Counted from the first letter of the stretch, positions 12,601 through 24,151 are shown. The stretch: 64,000 nt of DNA from Chlorophyllum brunneum (GCA_963576785.1 OY756145.1:1-64000); one strand, 5' to 3'. Notes: generated by a model from the letters alone, not told the origin. Translations and numbers: made by a program.

Positions 12601-13336
12601 CACCAGGAATGACAGGAGTCGAGGTTGCGGAGCGCGAGGGTAAATTCGGATCAGAGGCAGTAGCGAAGGACGCAACGATAGGGCTGAATTCAGGGCCTTT
12701 CTTTGCCGGTGTATGTCGATCTACCGACGTCGCTGGGACGGAATAAGACATATGAGAAGTCAAAGGGGAGGTCGGCGTATTACTAGGCTGAGCAAGGGAG
12801 TGCTGGGTAGCATGTCGAAGGGGTATCGAAGGAACGATTGGAGTAGGGGGAGATGGAGAAGACAAGGATGGACGACTTTGTGTAGTATGAGATAGCGATG
12901 CGGGAACAGAAGAGTTTCGAGCGAGCGACGGTGATAGTTTTGGTGTAGCCGGGGAAGTAGCTGGACGCAGAACAGGCTGACCAGTTGATACAAGTGGGGA
13001 CCTGGGGATAAGGTGGGGTGGTGAAGGTGAAACAGGAGGAGGCGTGATACGCTGTTGCGATGACACTGCAGAGGGGTTAGACGTAGCCAGCCGACGTTGC
13101 GAAGATATCGGACGCTTTTCGTCTGGGTGGGGTGGCTCGTCGACTGGAAAAGCAATGGGATTGGGAGTGATGAGGGGGACTGGCTTCCGTGAGGCCTTCC
13201 GTCTGGGTAGTGAAGACCTTGGCAACAAGCCTTTCCTTGAGCTTTGGAGGGAAGCGATTGCTGCAGATTCAATATCGGCTGCACTAGGAACAGAGGTCGG
13301 TGTGCGCGAAGAATCGAGAGCGCGAGATTTAGACAT
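9617..13336 (-). CDS. Large disordered Ser/Pro-rich protein, 1198 residues
   Basis: Two long open frames join through two short introns: complement(11887-13336, 11576-11824, 9617-11514). Donors are GTGTGT and GTAAGT; acceptors are TCATAG and GACAG. The phases (1, 1) fit exactly, so these are one gene. Almost the whole protein is Ser/Pro/Arg-rich and probably unstructured. The most ordered parts are an acidic C-terminal tail (about the last 65 residues, starting KMTFREIDSGKREIL) and a helix near the middle (VADAYKREQFAREAAK). Many SP and TP sites suggest proline-directed phosphorylation. No catalytic domain was recognised. It could be a scaffold or a signalling or cell-cycle substrate; that is inference. 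The start at 13336 (MSKSRALDSS) is preferred over an upstream in-frame ATG at 13357. Confidence 0.75.
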
Positions 13337-15258
13337 AGTTTCCGGGGGGTATATCAAAAACTGAGAAGTCTGGAGGGATGGTCAGGACAGAATACGAGGC
13401 AGATTCGACGACGTACATTGAAAGAAGAAAGCAATATCGTGGAATAGCTCCAGCACTGTAGACTGAAATATCTCCGGATAGACCAGCGCTCTGTAAAGAG
13501 TAAAGAAAGTGATTCTGAAAAGAGTGGAAGGGCAACGTGTCAGTGTGCGTCGCCCAGCGCCGTGTCGTCGTCGCCGTCGTTGAGGTCTGGTCGTGGTCAG
13601 TACGGTCGTCGCTGAGCTCGCTGCCGACACTTTTTTCCCATAATTTTATTACGTAATACGTCTGTTACACACGCTGCCGTCGCCTTGACATTGTTTTCCC
13701 CTTCAGCGGACGGCATTTCCTCGGCAAGTCGTCGTTCACGCAACTATGCGTCCATGTGGGCACACGTGTATCTTTCACATCATCCAGAGCAGGCCTCGCG
13801 ATCCCTCCCGACTATATCTAGGTGCCTTTGATCTTGCTCATTTCCGATATTAACTCCCCTTGACAGCCTTGAATTAACTACCGAGCCTTGATGCTTCATA
13901 CCCTTGTCGACAGCTCTTCCGACCATGTCCGAATCCGAAATACGGCTCCTCTTTCTTTTTTCAAATTTGCGGCTCAATCCGCGGCTCTCCATGTGGTCCG
14001 GGGAAGCTCGGTGATACGGCCCCTATAAAGGCTTCGGCTCTTTCGAGCTCTCGTCTTCTTTGACCTAGAACGGTACATCATCACTGACGCGCTAGACTCT
14101 TCGCAATTACTGCTAGTGCCTGTCTTTCGGATCAACTTGCGCTCCTAGTCCCTTCCGAGTCGCCCTCACCAAGCTCTCTCCGCCGAAATTCTAGGGCCCC
14201 ACAACTTCCACTGGCACCCTACTTCTCCACCTTTCCAAGGCTCCACGGCTTCATTAGTGTTGTCTTTACCGCGCAGTTACCTATTTCCCACACCAGTTCC
14301 TCGGCACAAACCTATATCCCAGCTGGACTAGTCATGCGCTCAGTGGTGCTGTCGTCACCCAGGTAACCGTGCTTTCACCTAGGCTGGCTTATTTTGTCGA
14401 GCCCAGCATGATCTTAGCTCCGGTTTTGATAATAAACTCATACCCAGATATCGATCTTTCACCAACGCACCACTGCGATCTAAGGTATGATATCACCGTC
14501 CAATTGTAAGTGCGTTCAGGCTAAATCCTTGATCTGAAGCTCCGCTGCGCTGGGATGCTCGCATAACGTCGAAACAAAACTCTAAGAATGTGAGCATTAT
14601 AATCCCGCTTGAAACAAGGCTCTCAAACATCTCTCAGGTTTACTCAGGCGTGAAAGTTCTAGGACGTCCTTCTAGACCATAGCTCCCAGCCCCGCATCAC
14701 AAAAAACTTTACCGACTACCCCATGTTGGTACAATGCCCGAAGGTTCTTGTGATATTTCCACTATCCGCAGTACACGGGTCATCATGATCCTACTCTGGA
14801 GGGTTACAAGTCTTGACTAGTAAATGAAAGATCATTGGATGGAAGAGGGGCTTGGGCAAGAAATCAAGATGTCGGACAATTATGCAAACACCCATCGCTG
14901 CTGCAGTATGTCAGGGGTCATGTACACAATCCCGTTTTTCGATGCATCAGTACAGAAGTCTTCGAGTGTCCAGTCTGTTTCTTCTTGCGCCGGATCGACC
15001 AAGCGCCCTGAATAACGACTTGACGAAATCTAGATCACTCGTTCTCACACCATGTTATCTTCCTGTGACCCAGGCTACCTTGGAACCTGAGAGCGGAACT
15101 ATGTCCCCCGACGTAAGGATTTTTCGAGAAGACACGAATCGCCCGCCTAGCCTCATATTGCAATGAATAAAAACGTTGGTAATAGTGTGGTAGACTATCT
15201 TCACTGCACGGGAGTTCTACAAGCACCTACACTGGCTCGGGTATGCTGACGATATGCC
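13337..15258. other. 1.9 kb without a recognised gene
   Basis: The first ~300 bases are probably promoter and leader of the 1198-residue protein on the minus strand and include a CG-rich stretch near 13560-13580. Beyond that there are only short frames on both strands (for example 14824-15166) with no domain and no coherent splicing pattern. I see no repeat, RNA gene or transposon here. Confidence 0.45.
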
Positions 15259-17024
15259 TCAATAATAGTTTACTCCTCTGCTAGGGTAGTCTTGCCTACT
15301 GAAGGTATTGAAGTACCGAACGCGTGGGAGTGCCTGGACGACGGCTGTCCGGAATGGTACCCCCTGGTGGTACCATTCCGGGATTGGATCAGAGAGGAAA
15401 AGTTCCACGAGCGCCCAGTCCGGGTACGTGACTCTGAAAAATCCCTCATATGCCTGACACAAGATTGACATCCGTTACGAGACAGTTATTTGAATAAAAC
15501 GAACGTACCGCGAAAAAAGCTTCGGTGTTGTATTCCGAATCCTCTTCGAGGCCAATGTGCAAATAGCGCAGGCGTAATGTCTTGATGCCGGGAAAGCCAA
15601 GCGCGAGGTATCCTAGGACAGTGGGGGTCAATGTGTGAATACATAAACTCAGGGTTTCTATCTCGCATCTCCCTCTTGTCTCCGCGAAAATGTTTGCCAA
15701 AAGTTGAACGTCGCTTTGGGAAATTTGTGTCTCCACATACAAGGACTTGACCTAGGAATAAATGAGATTGTGTGATGTAATTTCGGCTGAGGACTGACCG
15801 TCAGGGCTGCTTGAGAACAAGAAATATATCTGAGTATGAGGCGAGGGGGGTCGAATTTCAATGAGAGATACTCCAGGTGAGGGAAATGGATATTCAAAAA
15901 AGACTGAGACATCCACCAGTCCCAGTACGATCGATGCATTTCCCCAGAAGGGTTAAATGAAGCGAGGGGACACGCCAGGCATAAGGAAAGCTTCTCCACT
16001 GACGCCGAATTTGACTCCAAGATACTATGCAGCCCGGTTGCCAGCTGGAGGACGTTGCCAACACCATTCAGCACGAGAGAAAGGGAAAGATCGCGGAGGG
16101 ATGGAATCGCAGAAGTTTGAGTGAAGACATTAACAGCGAATCTTTTGGTAGGCGGGTAAGATTTCAAAGTTAGGCTGCTGAGGACGTGTGTGTGGTGATG
16201 CAAGAATGCCACTAAGGGTTCTGTTGAAGTATCAAGGGAGTACTCAAAATCGGCGTCGTCGACGAGGGAGACAGGCACTGGGCGCCTGATTTCGAGCTCG
16301 AACTCTTGGAGGTGGGGAAACGTGATTGCGCCCAACGCCGCAAGGTCCAGGAAAATATGTTCGATGGTGAGTGTCAACTTTGTCAGTGTATTTCTGGAGG
16401 AGCTCCACGCAGCAGAAACAGCGAGTGGAAGAAATTGGCTGAAGTCGAGGATGGGGGAATTACGGCGGCAGATGAGCGTGCACTCGATGGAGTTTAGGCT
16501 ATCCAATTCCGCAAGCGCTCCACGTATCTTCTGGATTGAAGGAAAAGAAGCTTGCAGGTGCGCAATTCTCTTCTTGAGTGCCGTTGGCTTTTGTTTTCTG
16601 CGAAAGAAATTTGCAAGCCCCCGCAGTAGTTTGAAAACTGAGCGCCGGTTGTCTTCATATATAGGATCAAAAGAGTATTCGGAGAAAGATACCGTGAGGG
16701 CCCTGGCATTCCCAGAAACCATCGAGCTAGTTTGTACCAAGTGTCGTCAGGTGTACCCCTACCAAATCAAAATCCTACTTACTGAAAGTGGTCCAGCTTT
16801 CTGGATAGCTCATGTGGGTCATAATTGTAGTAAGTTCCACAAGAAAAAAAAAGTGGTAAGGTCTCGTATTTCTGGTGAAGGTAAGCTGTAAGAAATGGTC
16901 GATTTAGAGAATAGAGCTTTGTCTGCTGTAGCTCTCGGAGGGAAATATAGGAGGCGATGTGGTACCATATCTCAGTTGGAAGAGTAACAGTTAACGAGGG
17001 ATATGTATCCAACATGGCGGCCAC
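15259..17024 (-). CDS. F-box protein with leucine-rich C-terminal region
   Basis: Four exons, complement(16783-17024, 15799-16726, 15509-15751, 15259-15453), encode about 535 residues. Introns are 56, 47 and 55 bp with GTAAGT/CTAG, GTCAGT/CCTAG and GTACGT/TCAG borders; the first has a CTGAC branch-point match. Residues ~15-57 form an F-box (LPTEIWYHIASYISLREL). The remainder alternates leucine-spaced strands and helices, as in irregular LRR F-box proteins. It is presumably an SCF substrate receptor; the target is unknown. It is not a close copy of the F-box gene at 1.2-2.9 kb. A perfect 12-bp inverted repeat lies inside the last exon. The ATG at 17024 is used; another in-frame ATG follows three codons later. 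Confidence 0.8.
15350..15380. repeat. Perfect 12-bp hairpin inside an F-box exon
   Basis: CGGAATGGTACC at 15350-15361 and its exact reverse complement at 15369-15380 are separated by seven bases. It lies in the last exon of the F-box gene and is translated without breaking the frame. Confidence 0.7.
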
Positions 17025-17170
17025 AGTAGATGAGATATCGTTGTGGAGTAAGGACGGCTTCCATGAAAGGCTGTGCTTCGAATCCGTGGGATGATATCCC
17101 AGGGATTTATGTAAAAATAGTAGCCTACCACCAGCTCTGCTCGGTCTACATCTAGGTAGTTAGTTAGTTA

Positions 17171-19606
17171 TAAAAACGGTGATAGACATAGTTCGTTACG
17201 CACTGACATAGAGCTGTTGTTGGTGGAAGCGCATCGACTGCTCGAGATTTCCTCACACAACTTAAACCAGACTTATCACTTACGCACCCTTGGGGTGGGA
17301 GGGAAGATGCCTGTGCACCTGTAATTCTCGGGTGGGGAACGAGCCCCTGCATCTCGTTCCTTTCAGAAGACTCACCCTGATGCGGGCTCAATGAACGTTG
17401 AGGCCCCAAATGTTACAGAACCCATGCTCCGATCAGAAACCGCTGCTTCACCCCGACTCGGGGATATTGATATCCTTCCTAATTCATCCTGCGGATCGAG
17501 TCATGTATGCAGGGCTGCTAAGGACTGCAACGATACGGGCGCTTTAGAGGGACTAAAAATACAATATCTTAATAGGCGAGCAGGAACATTAGAGGAGCGC
17601 GTTTTGTAAATAGAGGTCACCCAATCATCATATCGGTAGTCATGTCGCAAAGAGATGTACCATTGGTAGTCGAGGGTGGGGCTTGAGGATTAGCCACAGA
17701 CTATGGGTTAATTGACGACGCATAAGTGCGGGCCCTGTAAGGCTGATCAAAGCCATTCCACGTTTGATGGATCCGGTCCCAATTCCCAAGGCCAACCTTG
17801 TAGAACAAACTATCAGTGACGCTCAGGGAGCGGATGATTACAATGTGTAGTTACTCCGGCCCCCGGAGAATCTATGGATGAGTCTACCATTTCTTAACCC
17901 CACAAATTTTGGAGAACAATAATACGGCTGGACGACAGTCACCAGAGGAGTCTTATTGTAAAGACTACCCTTTTGCGAGAATTTGTGCGCATAGCGACAA
18001 GAAGGTTCCCACCCACACACTCCCTGAGTGAGACGCGGATGTGATCATGAAGGTGAGCACTTGCAAGTGGGATAAATTCTCCAGGCCAATCACAAAAAGT
18101 CTGACAATGTCGACCTATTACCGCTAAAGTGACATACCTCGAGACTCGACAACAACCGTGTCTCTGAGTCCATGGCGAGTGTTTCCCCGAATCCGAATCA
18201 TTTTGGTACCCACTCAGTAAGAACACTCAACGGGTCCGGTGTTAGCCACTAATAGTAGAGGACGTGGCGAAACCCTCCAAGATTGCATTTTTTCATCTTC
18301 TTCCGTTACTCGCGGACATATGGAAATAAGCGAGATTCCGAGCGGATTTCGTGAGTACCGGAGCATAGTGCAGCGTATTTAAGCGTACATGGGATGGGGT
18401 CAAGATTTGTTCCACAAAATATCCACTGGTGGTGGTAGTGGCGGTATTCAATATTCAATAATTACGGGAGGCAAAGAGAGAAAGCACAAACAAAGATATA
18501 GAAAGAAGGGGAGAAAGTATGTATATAACAACACTTTGTACTCAGGAGACGACCGTATTTAAGCGGGCTCAGGTTTACGGGGGTGGGGATGGGGCGGGGT
18601 GAAGCGTACTGAAGTCGTACTCGAGCGTATTTAAGCATACTTGAGCGGAGTGGATAGGTGTGCTCAAGGCTCAAATGTATTGTTGTTCACTCTCGTGGAA
18701 CATATGCCGCCTCTTTCTCTTGTGACCCTCAGGGTTGACTTTAATGTCAAGGTATAGTTTCTGGGTATTCTGAAAGATGGCTATAGAAGCGCACATCGTT
18801 GCGTGTGTGTATTGAGGTGTAACGAAATGGAGTATACGCTTGAATACACTCCAGTACGCTTCCTGCTTCGGATCCTGCTTAAATTTGGCGGCTGGTTACT
18901 CAGTGATAACACCCACCAATAACAATTGCTGAAGGCAGTGCCCAACGGGTGAGAATAGAATCCTATGCTCACGGGTAGTTGTGCACGCTCTGATTTCTTC
19001 TGGATATTTTACGATGCATACCAGTTCGAGAAAGATAGCCCAAACGACATCCATACGAGCCCTTTCTACTTTTTTGATTGCTCACTTACCCCCCACCCCG
19101 TCCAATGGCGGTGTCCCTCGTGCCTGCAACCAGGCGCCCCAGCTTCACCTACCACGGTCATGATGATCAAAGAGTGTTTGTTGATAGACCCACTCCATAC
19201 CCAAGGAAGCCCCCAACCGTTGGCTAGTAGGGCCCATTCCCATTTCCCCTTTTCCACGACACCGTTTCACACCTTCTTCAGCTGACCGCGAAATGTGGTA
19301 CAGCGACTTGAACGATCCTATCAAATCGAACGATGACCAGTCTGGCGCGTTGACGACGTGATCGTTCAAGTGAGCATGGCTTGAAACACAACGAGCTGCC
19401 GTCTCTCCAGCAATGTAAGCCCCTGTCGACTGATATACTCATTAATTATAGAACCAGATCATGGCCAAGCCTAGTAATCGTTTGTGTTGCAATGAATACA
19501 CGGATAGTAACAATATTTTTCCACAACTAAAGCGAGTGGGAAAACCACGAGGAGAACGAAAAGAAGGATTAAATGTAAATTAACGTGGGAACTGAAACGA
19601 CTTCCG
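17171..19606. repeat. Segmental duplication block A, copy 1
   Basis: This ~2.4 kb block matches 27024-29703 in the same orientation over nearly its whole length, with many substitutions and small indels (by eye around nine bases in ten identical). It begins near ACGGTGATAGAC and ends near AACGACTTC, where block B copy 1 is directly joined. No intact gene is visible. The short frame at 17391-17609 (MNVEAPNVTEPM...) has a recognisable but frameshifted counterpart at 27254-27391, so it is probably decayed coding sequence. Copy 1 lacks about 300 bp present in copy 2 at 29176-29488. Confidence 0.85.
18373..18648. repeat. GCGTATTTAAGC motif cluster in block A
   Basis: GCGTATTTAAGC or a near match occurs three times: at 18373, ~18553 and 18625. 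Related words GTACTTGAG, GTACTGAAG and ATACTTGAGC lie close by. The same pattern recurs in block A copy 2 (around 28208, 28386 and 28457). The words are partly palindromic around TTTAAA or TACTT. Function is unknown. Confidence 0.5.
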
Positions 19607-20545
19607 GTCAGCTGGAAGGATATCGGCGCAAGGACAGTCTGGGGTGCAGTTATCATCAATTGAGAAAGAACGGTAGAATTGGCGATTGCTCGAGCTTGTT
19701 GTGACGCAAAACGAGTGGAAATCATCATCATTGTTGTTTGAACCTGAGTGAAGGGATACTTGTTAGTGAACCGAATCCCCAATGACATGGCGTTAGGAGG
19801 GACTCACGGAAGGTAGTAGTAGGGCACGACTGTGGGTGCAGTCAGCGCGGGAACGACGCAGTGAGGTCAACGAAACTCACAAAGCATTTTCGTTCCGGGC
19901 TTCGGAGGCATGGACGGCGATGGCTTGTGAACCGTCGTATGCCGCATCAGGCGATTTTAGCGCCGCGTTTAGCCTGTCGGATGCTCCAGGGTTGACTGCA
20001 GGAGTCATCAGCCAAGGCCAGATCGCAGTGTCTCAATAGGTAGTCTCACCCGTCACCGCGATCCATGTACTGTGCTCCGAAACTGCCTGGGAGACCTCAC
20101 TGGGGCCACCAGGGAACTGGCTTGCTGGGACAACCGTCCAGCTCACCTTCGATACCGGGTTTGGCGCCATTAGTCCAGTAGTGATGGTTTGACCGACCAG
20201 GCCTCCATCAAAGTCCTGAGCAGGATGATCAACACCGACAGGAGCTGAGAGGAAGGAATAATCGCGTACAATGATCCATCCAGTAAGATTCCGGGCTGGT
20301 GTCTGATAGAAAGCGCCATAGAGTATAGGAAAGATGCTGAAGATAATGATAATCGTCATGAAGACACCACCGACTACAATTTTCAAATATTGTTTTCTCG
20401 CCGCAGCCATGGTACCATCGCGCGAAAAGAAAGTGTTCGTGTATAAATGAGGACGAGGTGGTGAACCAGTAACAATACTCGGTTTTTCGTCTTTGTGAAT
20501 GTCCCGGCTATGTGAGGCGTCGTCGTAGTGGAATTCTTCCGACAT
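19471..20545 (-). pseudogene. SNG1/DUF3533-like gene, truncated copy 1
   Basis: Exons complement(20050-20545, 19881-19995, 19808-19829, and 19743 downward) encode the N-terminal half of an SNG1-type (DUF3533) membrane protein. This comprises a cytosolic head, one membrane span (around GVFMTIIIIFSIFPILYGAF) and the outer loop. In this copy the frame is open through codon 110, unlike copy 2. After about ISFQL the homology stops at the block junction near 19607, and the frame runs on into unrelated block A sequence to a stop at 19471. The C-terminal multi-span half (present at 32054-33090 in copy 2) is missing. SNG1 relatives in yeast are linked to nitrosoguanidine resistance and plasma-membrane lipid handling. 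A truncated protein could be made but is unlikely to work as a full transporter-like protein. Confidence 0.8.
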
Positions 20546-20612
20546 GGTGGGTATCAAGCAGGTTTTCCGGGTATTAGAAGCTACCAAGTCCAGCGTTACT
20601 GTTATACCTACC
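19607..20612. repeat. Segmental duplication block B, copy 1
   Basis: About 1.0 kb matches 33088-34095 in the same orientation with only around ten single-base differences and one small indel near its distal end. The left border joins block A; the right border (after CTACCATT) is where the two copies become unrelated. It covers the 5' half of the SNG1-like gene including its introns. Confidence 0.9.
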
Positions 20613-20675
20613 ATTTCGTCCACATCACGTGAACGACAAATATGACAAATTTGATTGAAAAGGTGATGTCCAAAC

Positions 20676-21437
20676 ATGGCGTTTGTGCCACCTCCCAACG
20701 ATGCCGGAGTACGTGCTCCGGCAATACCTGCCAATCCACCCAGCCTTTTGGACATAACCAATACGAAGGAATATGTTGATAGACTGACTAAGTTCAAAGG
20801 TAAGTCCTGTGCCTCGCGATCACAAGTCCCCTAAACTGCGGTTTTTAGATACGCAGGCTGAAATACATGCCACCGATGACGAGATCGGTGCTGCGCAACT
20901 CTTTCATCACGAATGTGTCCTAAGAGCTAGTCTAGGCGGAGAAGCCGCACCCCCCTGGCTAGCTGCATTTGCAGACACGCTCAATCAGATTCGACAGACA
21001 GTTGAACGGATAGAACGTAATCAACAAGCCACCAATGCGGCCATAGCAAATATGAGGATCGCGAAATCAAACATAGAACTGGCTAGGAATACTGGTATTA
21101 CTGCATACCGTGCGAAGCAGAAGGAGGTGAGTAATGTCGCAAATCTCGTCCGATGCAGGGGAATGACTATGGGTTTCTTTTCATCCAGGTCGTCGGCGAT
21201 GGCAGCATCCTAGCTAATGCCGCAGCACCTAACAATAATCACCCTCTCCTTCCTTATGTTCCTGCACCTCCTGCAGTTGGTGCCGCCTTCTCCCCGACCA
21301 TCGAAACACACAACCTCAATCACATCACTATTCTCCGTATCATCCAATTTTACAACCAAAGTTTTGACATCTTACCTGCTGACACAGTCCCAATACGTGC
21401 ACAGAAAATTGTCAACTGGTTGACTGCTGAGATTTGA
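20676..21437 (+). CDS. Hypothetical protein, 216 residues, three exons
   Basis: Exons 20676-20799, 20849-21126 and 21189-21437 join in one frame. Introns of 49 and 62 bp have GTAAGT/TTTTAG and GTGAGT/ATCCAG borders. The protein begins MAFVPPPNDAG. It has a long probable helix at ~85-135 rich in Gln, Asn, Glu and Arg (TVERIERNQQATNAAIANM), a Pro-rich hinge near 155-165, and a C-terminal helix ending NWLTAEI. No signal peptide, membrane span or catalytic motif is seen. I do not recognise a family; the helix could be a coiled coil. It is transcribed away from the truncated SNG1-like copy with ~130 bp between the two starts, and its start lies just outside block B, so it has no duplicate at 34 kb. 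The clean splice structure argues that it is a live gene. Confidence 0.7.
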
Positions 21438-22903
21438 TCTTACGGCTGAAGGATCTCGTTCCGTTGTATAATGTGGATCCATTCTATTCTTTGAGATTAT
21501 TGTTTTCCAATTTATGAAGGTGATCTCAACTGTGTTCTGACGAAGCCACGTGCACATCTGGTGCTTGGCGACACGTTTGTCTGATGCCGCAGGTACCTTG
21601 TACAAATGGAGGTTGCTTTACCACCATTGAAGAGTTCAGAGAAGCAGACGACTCACTGGTGTGATTGGAGGTCGGTTGTAGTATGCCTCGGCTGTGAACT
21701 CCTGGAATTCGACGATCTCAGGGTTCTAAGCACCCATCGTGAACCCGTTGTAGTTTAGGTGGAGTCGAAGAGCGGGAGTGGCGGTTGTCTTTTCAGAGCG
21801 CGGGGGGCTTATAAAAGGAGAATTTAAGGAGAGAAGAGAAGGAGACAACGACATATCACCAGGACACGCAGAACCAGGATTCCCTGGTCGAGATTGGCCC
21901 GGCAGGCGACCTTGAGTTTGTCAACGGTAGTTGGCGCATCCCGTAGCCCACTTGTCTCGGTTTCATCGATAAAGGGCTGCGTGAACTCAGGCTGGATGTC
22001 ATCCGGGAGCCTGAGCCTAATGGGACCTGTAATCAGAAGGCGGCTGGGTTAGCGCAACCGAAATGTGCCACCCTTCCGTGCCACTTACCTGCTCATTCAC
22101 AATGCGACCAGGGCTGGACTGGGGCGTTCCAAGCACATCGCGAGGGTGAGGCGCCGGGAGCCGGTCTTAGTTCACCACGTGCACCAAAGCAGTGCAGGAT
22201 ATTATGTAGGTGTTGTCGGGAGCCTTACAAGCAGCATACTTATTGAGCGATTCAGCCTAATCAAAGCCTAATTACAGATAGATCTACATCCTCCGATGCG
22301 TGGGAATGCATCATCGAAATGAGGTATCGGTGGTTGAGGAGGGAATTGAGGGACTTGCCGCTAAGTTCTCAGATGAGGAATATACTCCAACAGGCGAACG
22401 GGATGAATGGTAATGAAGTAACTTAGCAGCACAGTTATATCGCACCAATTCCAGCGCCGTGTAGTCCCTCATGTGCCGTTGGCATGCCAAATTCCCGTCC
22501 TCGTCTGCCACCACAACCTGCTACATTCCTAAAGCAGAGATCATCGCAGATGTGGTTGGTGCCAGGGGCCATATCAAAGAAACTGAACTTTCAGTCTAGA
22601 GAATCATGTTCACGAAAAACTCACAGGCGGTTCTAACTCCTCCGATTTGACGTGAGGCCTAGAGCAAAGGGTGGTGATCAGGCTGCATTCCTCCTGCCTT
22701 GCACCCTAGGACCAGCTCATAATGGCTTAGTCCAATGTAAGGCCGGGTGCCCGATGCGGTGGTTGAGAACGATTCCTGCAGCGGGGGCAGACGTCCAATC
22801 TCACATAAGCTTGTTAGCCATCACATTGTTTTGTTCTCGGCACACCAATTCGAATCTATTTTGAGGCTTGGCTCCAACAATCGATTGTGCACGTGACGAT
22901 TTG
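21438..22903. other. 1.5 kb without a recognised gene
   Basis: There are only short frames on both strands (for example 22065-22271, 22311-22514, 22652-22864) with no domain and no convincing splice chain. A purine-rich stretch lies near 21826-21850. The right end leads into the TATA box of the next gene. Confidence 0.45.
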
Positions 22904-22912
22904 CTATATAAA
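22904..22912 (+). promoter_or_regulatory. TATA box of the 113-residue gene
   Basis: CTATATAAA lies about 100 bp before the ATG at 23005. The apparent leader between them holds a 45-bp intron (22960-23004; GTAAAT...TGATAG) that ends immediately before the start codon, so the TATA to spliced-ATG distance is about 55 bases. Confidence 0.55.
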
Positions 22913-23004
22913 CAATCCATTCCATCGTTAGGACCTTGATTGCCCAAATACCGCATCAGGTAAATAGGCTTTCCTTTTGGTTTTTCTATCTGACTTCCTG
23001 ATAG

Positions 23005-23346
23005 ATGTCCAACTCCACCCTATACTTAGGGGGTTATAAGCTCGACCGTAACAAAATACGCCTCCGATTTCCTCCGGAGTCCGATGATTCCGAAGGCTAT
23101 GAGTTAGACTTCATTGAACCCATCCTGAATAATATCCCTAATGTGAAGTCGGACCTTGGGCTGGAGGACGGGTTGATAATTGTGGTGCTTGTCCTCGAGA
23201 CTGGGTATGAGAAGCATGATTTGGAGGAGGTCATTGGGAAGACCCAGCCATCGTTTCCTGCTGGTTCAATGGACGTCTTGACGGCTGGTGTCTGGCAAGC
23301 TGCTTACCAGAAACCAAAAAATAACCCACCTGATGAAAACAAGTAA
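23005..23346 (+). CDS. Small hypothetical protein, 113 residues
   Basis: A single coding exon starts MSNSTLYLGGYKLDR and ends PPDENK. A probable leader intron ends exactly at the ATG, and a TATA box lies upstream. The protein is acidic, with alternating hydrophobic and charged residues suggesting a small beta-rich fold (KIRLRFPPE; LIIVVLVLETGY). It has no cysteines, signal peptide or membrane span. I do not recognise a family. Leader intron, TATA box and protein-like composition together support a real gene. It lies in the unique segment between the two duplication copies, next to another unassigned gene at 24152. Confidence 0.6.
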   Translation: MSNSTLYLGGYKLDRNKIRLRFPPESDDSEGYELDFIEPILNNIPNVKSDLGLEDGLIIVVLVLETGYEKHDLEEVIGKTQPSFPAGSMDVLTAGVWQAAYQKPKNNPPDENK

Positions 23347-24151
23347 TATGTACATGGAATTGTCATACTTGTGCTACTGTTGATCGGATTGTTTACCTTC
23401 GACCTCGTGGTGCACTATATTGTCAAACCTTCTTAGCCCTATGAAAACCCATAATATAACTGGCTATAACCCATATGTAGAGTGTCTACCGACTTAGTGG
23501 ACAGGACATTCTGCTGCATAATCTATACCTGTTCCATAACCCTTAGCCCATAGCACTTTTCCAGGAAGACCCATAGATATCCCCAAAACCTTTGTGCAGG
23601 GAAGGTGGCTGAAGGAACAAATTTTGATTGTTCTCGCACCTTGAAGTGTTCTCGGCTGCACGGCAATGAGATAAGATTTTCATGGAAGTGTCGAGCACTT
23701 ACCTGTCCTCTTCACAAGCCGTGTGAGGCTTGCTTTGTGGCATAAAACTGAACTTACTGTAACTGAGTGAGTGGAAAATAAGGAACGGTCCTCCATTCGA
23801 CAATTGGGAAGATCATCTACTTCACAAAATCACAATCAATTGTGCACGGACTTGGTGCCAATCATCGAAAAAGAAATAAAAGGGATGGGAAAACACACTG
23901 TAATGAGCCTGATCTATGGAACGATCTCGCAATAGGTGCCTGAGCATAGATGGAGTACACAGTTTGACATTTTCTGAGAAATTTTGACTTTTCTATTTGG
24001 GTGTAAGCTACCCTGCGTGCGGGTATAAGGCGTACCACGTATGCGTTAAAATACCCTGATCGATAACCACATAAGACCTCTGCCCCCACATCCAAGGAAT
24101 CATAAGCACAAGGGGAAGATCTAATCTCTGGCATATTCTCTCTTAATTGTC
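23347..24151. other. 0.8 kb spacer
   Basis: This holds the 3' flank of the 113-residue gene and the probable promoter of the gene at 24152. One minus-strand frame (23862-24134) has no domain. Nothing else is recognised. Confidence 0.45.
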
